Part shown: positions 57,833 through 64,000 of the stretch, one piece after another
How positions within the stretch are numbered: position 1 is the first letter of the stretch
Layout: every line of letters begins with the position of its first letter
Assembly: GCF_011304195.1 (NCBI RefSeq)
Contig: NZ_CP049887.1
Span: 2,108,001 to 2,172,000 of the forward strand
DNA length: 64,000 nucleotides
Direction of reading: 5' to 3'
Source of the DNA: Vagococcus hydrophili
Lineage (GTDB): Bacteria > Bacillota > Bacilli > Lactobacillales > Vagococcaceae
The notes under the pieces: model-generated
Seen by the model: the letters and a program-made list of their open reading frames with translations, nothing else
Database searches by the model: none
Told to the model about the DNA's origin: nothing
Made by a program: the position numbers and the translations under genes

Positions 57833-58145
57833 AAATAATCTTCCTCCTTTAGAATAAAATCTTCATTCGGTTCGTTATTTAGTTCTGCAGTTTTAATCGA
57901 GAATTGAGCACATCGATTAGCTTGCACTTAAAAAATGAATGTCAGCACTTTTTAAGGACGAACCATAAACTTAACAAAATAGTGATTTAGGCGATTTTAA
58001 TCGAATAGAAAGAAGCTACTCAAAATTAAAGTGACGAAATAAAGACTTAAGCCTTCCGCCAATTGCCTGCTCATCGTGGTTCAAAAAACCACACTATAAT
58101 ATAAGCTTATGTCTTAACCATACGTCTTATTGCATAAAAGGTCAA
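57833..58145 (-). promoter_or_regulatory. Long leader region of rplY with hairpins
   Basis: Non-coding stretch of about 310 bp. A possible promoter on the minus strand is TTGACC (58140-58145), 17-base spacer, TATGGT (58117-58122), giving a leader of about 275 nt. It contains a strong hairpin, GTGGTT with AACCAC near 58076-58092, and TAATCGA with TCGATTA near 57895-57920. It could hold a ribosomal-protein autoregulatory element. No known family is recognised. Confidence 0.4.
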
Positions 58146-58185
58146 GGAAAATGATTATTTATATTTTTATGTGTCTATTTTTATT

Positions 58186-59220
58186 TTATGATAATTCACT
58201 AAATAAATATTTTGAAACAAGTTGTTCAGTAGCGTCAATGGAATCTTGATGAGTGCGCTCAAAGGCATGACTGGCTTCGATTCCAGCGCCGACTAAACCG
58301 TGTTTTACATCTGCACCAGCGCGCATTGCAGCAGAGGCATCACTACCATAAAATGGATAAATATCTAATTTATAAGCAATTTTATTTGTTTCGCAAAGAT
58401 GAACAAAATGATTTCTTAAGCCTAAATGATAAGGACCGCTAGCATCTTTCACACAAATAGAAACAGTGTACTCATCCGTTTGTTGGTCATCTCCCATAGC
58501 GCCCATATCAACAGCTAGGTATTCCACGACTTTTTCATCAATATTAGAATTTCCACCGTAACCAATTTCTTCATTATTAGAAAAGAAGAAGTGGGTTGTG
58601 TAAGGTAGCGATTCATTATTTTTCTTAAGATCAATTAAAAAGTTAATCAAAATAGCGGCACTTACTTTATCATCTAAATGACGAGACTTAATAAAACCAC
58701 TAGGTGTGATTTCAGTACGAGGATCAAAACTAATGAAATCGCCGACTTGAATGCCTAATTTTTTAGTATCTTCTTCTGAGAAAGTTTTTTCGTCAATACG
58801 GACTTCCATGTTGTCTTGATTTCTTTCAGCAGAACCAGCATCTTTATAAACGTGGACACTGGTTTGATGCATTAAAATTGTTCCAGTGTAATCTTTACCT
58901 GATTGCGTATGAATCGTACAATATTCACCTTCAATGGAGTTATATTTGAAACCGCCAATTAAATCTAGTTTCAAACGTCCGTCAGGTTTGATACCGCGAA
59001 CCATAGCGCCTAATGTATCAATATGTGCCGTAATAAAGCGGTGATTCTCATCGTCTTTACCAGGAACAGTCACGATTAAACTACCTTTGCGGTTAATAAT
59101 ACCTTGAAATCCGTGTTTTTGTAATTCTTGATCAAGGAAATGAATAATCTTTGTTGTATCCCCAGTTGGTGAGGGGATATTTGTTAGTGTTTGAACCAAT
59201 TCAATTGTAGATTGTGTCAT
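58186..59220 (-). CDS. M42-family aminopeptidase (glutamyl/deblocking aminopeptidase-like)
   Basis: Dimetal exopeptidase of 344 aa. Metal ligands fit the M42 pattern: TAHIDTLGAMV (His, Asp), RHLDDKVSAAILINFL (bridging Asp), NNEEIGYGGNSN (catalytic and metal Glu), VDMGAMG (Asp) and a C-terminal ASHAFERTH (His). It clears short peptides in the cytoplasm. The substrate preference is unknown. The ATG follows AGAAAGAAGG and the gene appears to be monocistronic. Confidence 0.9.
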   Translation of the reverse strand: MTQSTIELVQTLTNIPSPTGDTTKIIHFLDQELQKHGFQGIINRKGSLIVTVPGKDDENHRFITAHIDTLGAMVRGIKPDGRLKLDLIGGFKYNSIEGEYCTIHTQSGKDYTGTILMHQTSVHVYKDAGSAERNQDNMEVRIDEKTFSEEDTKKLGIQVGDFISFDPRTEITPSGFIKSRHLDDKVSAAILINFLIDLKKNNESLPYTTHFFFSNNEEIGYGGNSNIDEKVVEYLAVDMGAMGDDQQTDEYTVSICVKDASGPYHLGLRNHFVHLCETNKIAYKLDIYPFYGSDASAAMRAGADVKHGLVGAGIEASHAFERTHQDSIDATEQLVSKYLFSELS

Positions 59221-59291
59221 AAAATAACCTTCTTTCTTTTATTTGTTTCTATATGATTAGAGTAATCCAAACGGGTGTGGGACGCAAGAGA

Positions 59292-59357
59292 AAAAACATC
59301 TTTACCAAAGTTCCTCTAGGTACTAGTAGAGAGGGGAATTTTAGTAGAGATGTTTTT
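59292..59357. terminator. Terminator between the M42 and antiporter genes
   Basis: AAAAACATCT pairs with AGATGTTTTT, with an inner stem TTCCTCTA/TAGAGAGGGGAA. T-rich runs flank both sides. Confidence 0.7.
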
Positions 59358-59360
59358 GTT

Positions 59361-60557
59361 TTACGCTCTGATATTTTCTGTGTTATCTTCCTTTTGATCC
59401 AGTCCAATACTAAATTTTAAAAGTAGGGGAGAGATTAAGGTAGTGATAATGATAGAAGCAATTACTGCTGTAAAGAATTCACTGGAAATGTAGCCAGCTT
59501 CTTGTCCGATTTTAGCAACAATTAAAGCCATCTCACCTCGAGAAACCATACCAGAACCAACGACTAGAGCCACGTTTCGGTTAATTTTCATTAATCGTGA
59601 AGCAAAATAACCACCAGCAAGTTTTGTGATAACTGCGGCAACTGATAAGAGTAAAATTAAACCAAATTGAGAGAAGAGTGCTTCAATACTGATCCCCAGT
59701 CCAATAGAAACAAAAAATACTGGAATGAAAAGACTGTTTCCAATGGTATCTACATCTTTTTCAATCTCGTGAGCTGATTCATGACTAGACAACATCATCC
59801 CGATAAAGAAGGCACCGATAATATCACTTAAGCCCATTTCTTCAGCAAAAATGGTGAAGGTAAAACAAAGAACAAGTGCCATAGCCGTTTTTGCTTTAAC
59901 CGCAATTAATTTTGAAGATAAACGCATGGCTGGTGTGATTAAGTATTTAGCAACAAGGTACATCATACCGAAGAATAGTAATTTTTGCCCAATTAAATCC
60001 CATGCCATCGGAACAGTAAATCCTGTGCTAGCGTCAAAAGTAATGGCAGCTGTAAATATACTAATCAGTAAAACAACGAGAGTGTCATCTAAAATGGCGG
60101 CACCTAATGTAATGGAGCCTGCTTCATTGTCCATGTAATTGTATTCTTTTAATACTTGAACGGTAATGCTGAGTGAGGTGGCACTGAAGATAATGCCTAG
60201 AAAGAATGATTCTGTGGTTCCCATCCCGATAAGTTGTCCGAGAAGAGAGATGAAGATAAAGGGAACAAAAACACCGAACAAAGCAACGGTAATCGCTGGC
60301 TTTAGGTATTTCTTTAAAAGACTAAGATCGCTTTCCAGTCCAACGAGAAACATGAGAAGAATAATCCCAATTTCTGAAAACATAGCAATTCCGTCTGTTT
60401 CTGCGACCAAATTAAGAATTGCTGGACCGAGTAAAAGTCCCAATAGTAATTCGCCAAACACGACAGGTAAGTTGAACCTGTTACATAAGTGTCCTGCAAT
60501 TTTTGTGCCTAATAAGATAAAAATGACCATTTTTAATAACTCTAAAGTCAAATGCAT
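59361..60557 (-). CDS. Cation:proton antiporter, CPA2 family (NapA-like)
   Basis: Membrane antiporter of 398 aa with about twelve helices, probably exchanging Na+ or K+ for H+. GAAILDDTLVV holds the paired acidic residues of the ion site (LDD, about residues 151-155). GELLLGLLLGPAIL, FLVGLESD and SHESAHEIEKDVDTIGNSLF are typical of NapA. It has no C-terminal TrkA domain, like enterococcal NapA. The ATG follows AAAAGGAGTGG. It is a single gene. Confidence 0.9.
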   Translation of the reverse strand: MHLTLELLKMVIFILLGTKIAGHLCNRFNLPVVFGELLLGLLLGPAILNLVAETDGIAMFSEIGIILLMFLVGLESDLSLLKKYLKPAITVALFGVFVPFIFISLLGQLIGMGTTESFFLGIIFSATSLSITVQVLKEYNYMDNEAGSITLGAAILDDTLVVLLISIFTAAITFDASTGFTVPMAWDLIGQKLLFFGMMYLVAKYLITPAMRLSSKLIAVKAKTAMALVLCFTFTIFAEEMGLSDIIGAFFIGMMLSSHESAHEIEKDVDTIGNSLFIPVFFVSIGLGISIEALFSQFGLILLLSVAAVITKLAGGYFASRLMKINRNVALVVGSGMVSRGEMALIVAKIGQEAGYISSEFFTAVIASIIITTLISPLLLKFSIGLDQKEDNTENIRA

Positions 60558-60757
60558 CCACTCCTTTTATAATTTATTTTTAGGTGCATATTTATACTAA
60601 ATAATTTATAAAAAGGATGCAACTTATTTGTTCTTTTATTATTGATTAAATATCTATTTTAAACGTTTTTTTCATTTTAAATAACTATTAATAATATTAT
60701 TTAATGATTTATAAATCAAAAAAGTGAATAATTATAACAAAAAAAGAATAAAAAAAA

Positions 60758-60775
60758 CCGATAAATAATTATCGG
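60758..60775 (-). terminator. Terminator after the LexA-controlled small gene
   Basis: CCGATAA and TTATCGG pair around a short AT loop; on the minus strand seven T residues follow. Confidence 0.78.
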
Positions 60776-60977
60776 CTGTTACGGTACATATATTGCTGTT
60801 TTTCTTCTGTGTAGCGTTTATATTGTTTTGTTTTATAGCTTTTTTCATCCCATAACATTAACCAAATCATAACTAGGGAGTCAAAACGACCAAGGCAGCC
60901 TGCCAACCTAATGTTCCTAACACGACACCTAATACTAAAACAATTAATAAAACTGCATACCTTCTGATTGCTTCCAT
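60769..60977 (-). pseudogene. SOS-controlled small membrane protein, reading frame split
   Basis: ATG at 60977 follows AGGAGTG and encodes a hydrophobic helix (RYAVLLIVLVLGVVLGTLGW) for 34 codons to TAG at 60873-60875. In the -1 frame the sequence continues SLVMIWLMLWDEKSYKTKQY and on to 60769, with a second short helix and a Lys/Tyr-rich tail. One missing base near the TTTT at about 60880 would join them into about 69 aa. Each half could also be a separate tiny ORF (the second from ATG 60870). Two LexA boxes sit in its promoter, so it should be DNA-damage inducible. A role in blocking division, as for YneA in B. subtilis, is only a hypothesis. Confidence 0.55.
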
Positions 60978-61000
60978 TTTGATCACTCCTAAATGTATTT

Positions 61001-61014
61001 AGAACGTTTGTTCG
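61001..61014. promoter_or_regulatory. LexA box (near start site)
   Basis: AGAACGTTTGTTCG contains GAAC-N4-GTTC, the core of the Gram-positive LexA/DinR operator. Confidence 0.8.
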
Positions 61015-61021
61015 TATTTTT

Positions 61022-61050
61022 ATTATACAAACATTTGTTCGTTTTGTAAA
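61022..61050 (-). promoter_or_regulatory. LexA-controlled promoter of the small membrane gene
   Basis: On the minus strand TTTACA, a 17-base spacer and TATAAT. The spacer contains a LexA-type box and a second box lies at the expected start site. Confidence 0.75.
61028..61041. promoter_or_regulatory. LexA box (within promoter spacer)
   Basis: CAAACATTTGTTCG is one base off the GAAC-N4-GTTC core and occupies the promoter spacer. Confidence 0.7.
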
Positions 61051-61051
61051 G

Positions 61052-61082
61052 AAAAAAATAAAGCATTTAAGCTTTATTTTTT
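61052..61082 (-). terminator. Terminator after lexA
   Basis: AAATAAAGC and GCTTTATTT pair around TTAAAT; T-rich run on the minus strand. It overlaps the lexA stop codon. Confidence 0.75.
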
Positions 61083-61701
61083 AAATATGATTTCTGTATA
61101 AGCCGACAACTTTTCCTAAGATAGAAACATTGTCTAAAATGATGGGTTCTAAAGTATCGTTTTCAGGTTGTAGACGGATGTAGTTAGTTTCTTTAAAGAA
61201 TCGTTTACACGTTGCTTCGTTCTCGTCAGTCATAGCGATTACGACGTCACCGTTGCTAGCAGCTGCTTGTTTTCTAACGATGACATGATCACCGTCAAAA
61301 ATCCCGGCATTAATCATACTTTCACCTCGAATGGTTAACATGAACAAACTGTTTTCTTCATATTTCAAATCAGGTGGTAATGGAAAGAAGTCAGAAGCAT
61401 CTTCAACCGCTAAAATAGGTTCTCCTGCTGTAACTACTCCTAGCATTGGAATCGTTGTTGGCTTTACGCCGATTAAATCTAAGCCTTCCGAAGTAAGTTC
61501 GATTGCTCTAGGTTTAGTAGGATCTCGGTGAATAAGCCCTTTTTTCTCTAATCTGGATAAATGTCCGTGGACGGTAGAAGTAGAAGATAAATTAACCGCT
61601 TCTCCGATTTCTCTGACTGTTGGTGGATAGCCACGTGATTCAACTTGTTCGTATATATATCGTAAGACATCTACTTGTCTTGAAGACTGCTTTCTTGTCA
61701 T
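61081..61701 (-). CDS. lexA: LexA SOS repressor
   Basis: Self-cleaving repressor of 206 aa. The N-terminal winged helix (about residues 1-65; [20 protein letters not shown] then [11 protein letters not shown]) is followed by the cleavage site in GVVTAGEP (Ala-Gly bond). The catalytic Ser is in RGESMINAG and Lys in VIVRKQAAA. The ATG at 61701 follows AGAGG; the longer frame to 61737 has no ribosome binding site. A LexA box lies about 55 bp upstream. The order lexA, divergent DUF896 and tkt matches B. subtilis minus yneAB. Confidence 0.95.
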   Translation of the reverse strand: MTRKQSSRQVDVLRYIYEQVESRGYPPTVREIGEAVNLSSTSTVHGHLSRLEKKGLIHRDPTKPRAIELTSEGLDLIGVKPTTIPMLGVVTAGEPILAVEDASDFFPLPPDLKYEENSLFMLTIRGESMINAGIFDGDHVIVRKQAAASNGDVVIAMTDENEATCKRFFKETNYIRLQPENDTLEPIILDNVSILGKVVGLYRNHI

Positions 61702-61753
61702 AAGTCGGCCTCTTTTCTTTTTTTTTGAGTGTAACATATATTAGTAAGTAAAT

Positions 61754-61767
61754 CAAACGGGTGTTCG
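61754..61767. promoter_or_regulatory. LexA box upstream of lexA
   Basis: CAAACGGGTGTTCG on the plus strand (CGAACACCCGTTTG on the minus strand) fits the CGAAC-N4-GTTYG operator pattern. Autoregulation of lexA is expected; it may also affect the divergent DUF896 gene. Confidence 0.7.
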
Positions 61768-61847
61768 CTTTTTTTTGTAGTTTAAATGATTGAATTTTTA
61801 ATGAAATTAAGCTAAAATTATAGAAGTTTGTACGAGGAGGTTCACAT

Positions 61848-62090
61848 ATGTTATCAAAAGAAAAATTAGCACGAATTAATGAATTAGCAAAAAAAGCCAA
61901 AACAGAAACTGGTTTAACGGCTGCTGAAAAACAAGAACAAGCAGAATTAAGAGAAGAATACCTACACCGTTTTAGAGGTGGGATGCGTAATCATATCGAA
62001 GGCATGAAAGTTGTCGATACTGAGGGTAATGATGTAACACCTGATAAATTAAAAGACATTCAAAAAGATAAGGGATTACACGGCAGATAG
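61848..62090 (+). CDS. DUF896/UPF0291 family protein (YnzC-like)
   Basis: Small soluble protein of 80 aa. The start is typical: [20 protein letters not shown], then [18 protein letters not shown] and [16 protein letters not shown]. It is mostly helical. In B. subtilis the homologue ynzC belongs to the SOS-induced yneA-yneB-ynzC operon. GAGGAGG lies before the ATG. The terminator hairpin begins inside the last codons. Confidence 0.92.
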   Translation: MLSKEKLARINELAKKAKTETGLTAAEKQEQAELREEYLHRFRGGMRNHIEGMKVVDTEGNDVTPDKLKDIQKDKGLHGR

Positions 62091-62108
62091 TCGTCCCTTA
62101 TCTTTTTT
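62064..62108 (+). terminator. Terminator after the DUF896 gene
   Basis: AAAGATAAGGG and CCCTTATCTTT form an 11-bp stem followed by TTT. Confidence 0.82.
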
Positions 62109-62129
62109 GCGCTTTCCTAATGTAAAGCC

Positions 62130-62158
62130 TTGCAAAATGTTGTAGAAAGCGTTAAAAT
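62130..62158 (+). promoter_or_regulatory. tkt promoter
   Basis: TTGCAA, 17-base spacer and TAAAAT. The spacer holds GTAGAAAGCGTT, a 12-base match to a segment of the kbl promoter. Confidence 0.6.
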
Positions 62159-62205
62159 GATACGTAGATAAAGGTAAAAAAAACCTAAATAGGAGGATGT
62201 ATTAT

Positions 62206-64000
62206 ATGAAGTTCGATCAAATCGATCAATTAGGTGTCAATACAATTCGTACATTAAGTTTGGACATGATTCAAAAAGCTAACTCAGGTCACCCTGGTTT
62301 ACCAATGGGGGCTGCACCAATGGCTTACACATTATGGACAAAACATTTAAAAGTTAACCCATCTACATCAAGAAATTGGGCAGATCGTGACCGTTTTATT
62401 TTATCAGCTGGTCATGGTTCAGCGATGTTATATAGCTTACTTCATTTATCTGGATACAACTTACCAATGTCAGAAATCAAAAATTTCCGCCAGTGGGATA
62501 GCTTAACACCAGGACATCCAGAAGTTCACCATACTGATGGTATCGAAGCAACAACAGGACCATTAGGACAAGGGATTGCGATGAGTGTTGGTTTTGCCAT
62601 GGCAGAAGCTCACTTAGCAGGAACTTACAACAAAGAAAACTTCAATATTGTTGATCACTATACTTACGCATTATGTGGCGATGGCGACTTAATGGAAGGT
62701 GTTTCACAAGAAGCAATCAGTTTAGCTGGTCACTTAAAATTAGATAAATTAGTTGTTCTTTACGATTCAAACGATATTTCATTAGATGGTCCATTAGACA
62801 AATCATTTAGTGAAAGTGTTAAAGGACGTTTTGAAGCAACTGGTTGGCAACATATCTTAGTGAAAGATGGCAATGATTTAGAAGCTATTTCTAACGCTAT
62901 TGAAGAAGCTAAGAAAGAAACAAGCAAACCAACGATTATCGAAGTGAAAACAATCATCGGTTTTGGTGCTGAATTACAAGGAACGAACAAAGTTCACGGT
63001 GCCCCATTAGGAGCTGACGGTATTGCATTAGCTAAGAAAAATTACGGATGGGACTACCCAGAATTTACTGTTCCTGAAGAAGTGACTGCTCGTTTTAAAG
63101 CAGACATGATTGAAAAAGGTCAAAAAGAAGAAGCTGCATGGAACGAATTATTCGCTTCATATAAAGCTGAATACCCAGAATTAGCGGCTCAATTTGAAGC
63201 AGCATTCAAAGGTGAAGTAACGGTTGATTTAGAAAAAGCTTTACCAGTTTACGAAGTAGGTGATTCATCTGCAAGTCGTATTACAAGTAAAGAAGCGATT
63301 CAAGAATTAGCGAAAGCAATGCCTGAATTATGGGGTGGATCTGCCGATCTTTCTTCATCAAACAACACAATGATCGCCGGCGAAAAAGATTTCGAACCAG
63401 GAACTTACGAAGGCCGTAACATTTGGTTTGGTGTCCGTGAATTCGGTATGGCAGCGGCAATGAATGGTATCGCATTACACGGTGGAACTCGCGTTTACGG
63501 CGCAACATTCTTCGTGTTTGTGGATTACTTACGTCCAGCCGTTAGATTATCAGCTATCCAAAAAGCGCCAGTGACTTATGTGTTAACACATGATTCAATC
63601 GCTGTTGGTGAAGATGGTCCAACTCATGAGCCAATCGAACAATTATCAAGCTTACGCAGCATTCCTAACGTTAACCTAATGCGTCCAGCTGACGGTAACG
63701 AAGTAGCTGCAGCATGGAAAGTAGCCGCAACATCAATGGAAACACCAACAGTTTTAGCTTTATCTCGTCAAAACTTACCAGTTCTTGAAGGAACAAAAGA
63801 AAAAGCTTATGAAGGTGTGGCTCGTGGTGGTTACGTATTATCAGCACAAGAAGGAACTACGCCAGAGGGAATCATCATGGCAACAGGTTCAGAAGTGAAC
63901 TTAGCAATGGAAGCTCAAAAAGAATTACGTAAAGAAGGCGTTGATGTATCAGTTGTTTCTATGCCATCAACTAACCTATTTGACGCACAAGATGCTGAGT
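62206..64000 (+). CDS. tkt: Transketolase (partial, runs off the window)
   Basis: TPP enzyme of the pentose phosphate pathway moving two-carbon units. The first 598 codons are present. [29 protein letters not shown], the TPP motif [13 protein letters not shown] (about residues 154-166) and [17 protein letters not shown] mark the family. Transketolases are about 665 aa, so some 65 codons are missing at the right edge. The ATG at 62206 follows AGGAGGATG. Confidence 0.95.
   Translation, partial: MKFDQIDQLGVNTIRTLSLDMIQKANSGHPGLPMGAAPMAYTLWTKHLKVNPSTSRNWADRDRFILSAGHGSAMLYSLLHLSGYNLPMSEIKNFRQWDSLTPGHPEVHHTDGIEATTGPLGQGIAMSVGFAMAEAHLAGTYNKENFNIVDHYTYALCGDGDLMEGVSQEAISLAGHLKLDKLVVLYDSNDISLDGPLDKSFSESVKGRFEATGWQHILVKDGNDLEAISNAIEEAKKETSKPTIIEVKTIIGFGAELQGTNKVHGAPLGADGIALAKKNYGWDYPEFTVPEEVTARFKADMIEKGQKEEAAWNELFASYKAEYPELAAQFEAAFKGEVTVDLEKALPVYEVGDSSASRITSKEAIQELAKAMPELWGGSADLSSSNNTMIAGEKDFEPGTYEGRNIWFGVREFGMAAAMNGIALHGGTRVYGATFFVFVDYLRPAVRLSAIQKAPVTYVLTHDSIAVGEDGPTHEPIEQLSSLRSIPNVNLMRPADGNEVAAAWKVAATSMETPTVLALSRQNLPVLEGTKEKAYEGVARGGYVLSAQEGTTPEGIIMATGSEVNLAMEAQKELRKEGVDVSVVSMPSTNLFDAQDAE

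Overview
This is a low-GC Firmicutes chromosome segment of the order Lactobacillales. The mevalonate genes mvaS and mvaA, the NapA-type antiporter, the tadA-SRP RNA order, the lexA / DUF896 / tkt order and the pdhABCD operon suggest the Enterococcaceae. A Vagococcus-like organism is my best guess: it has a pyruvate:flavodoxin oxidoreductase, and its thiolase and HMG-CoA reductase are separate genes, whereas enterococci fuse them as MvaE. The genus is inferred, not proven. Most of the window is core genome. I see no prophage, insertion sequence, tRNA, 16S/23S rRNA or CRISPR array.

Layout. 0-8 kb: manganese-binding lipoprotein, rnz, SDR and LapA-like genes, a RodA/FtsW protein, a DtxR/MntR regulator, an ArsC/Spx-like protein with an orphan GcvH, and a serine beta-lactamase-like hydrolase. 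8-12 kb: flavodoxin and nifJ, with nifJ broken by one missing base. 12-21 kb: a Mga-like regulator with a diguanylate cyclase, a YugP-type protease, a PucR-type regulator, tadA, SRP RNA, a membrane-protein gene with an internal stop, a deoxynucleoside kinase, a cupin, a DUF5692-like membrane protein and a TetR regulator. 21-27 kb: a LacI-controlled isomalto-oligosaccharide import and hydrolysis operon ending in dexB. 27-37 kb: thiolase, an M-box Mg2+ riboswitch with its P-type ATPase, and pdhABCD. 38-46 kb: a large membrane protein, an Abi_2/AbiF-type HEPN gene with a short structured leader RNA, pyrG with a GGGC-initiated attenuator, and the threonine-degradation pair kbl-tdh. 46-57 kb: an M24 aminopeptidase, a DUF1846 protein, a toxin-antitoxin pair, an ASCH protein, a YknXYZ/MacAB-like exporter, and mvaS-mvaA. 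57-64 kb: rplY/ctc, an M42 peptidase, a NapA antiporter, a LexA-controlled small membrane protein, lexA, DUF896 and the start of tkt.

How the genes fit together. Acetyl-CoA supply (PFOR, PDH, threonine degradation) and its use for isoprenoids (thiolase, mvaS, mvaA) are both present. Catabolite-control-like sites lie near the sugar operon, pdh and kbl.

The most unusual structure is a dispersed intergenic repeat found at five loci (about 27.3, 42.9, 46.3, 51.2 and 57.2 kb). Its outer arms differ between copies but stay complementary, so it looks selected for RNA or DNA structure. Other points of interest are the Abi_2 gene with its leader RNA, the double LexA-box promoter downstream of lexA, an eight-codon reading frame overlapping the TTG start of mvaS, and three disrupted reading frames: nifJ, the membrane ORF at 17.4 kb and the lexA-linked ORF.
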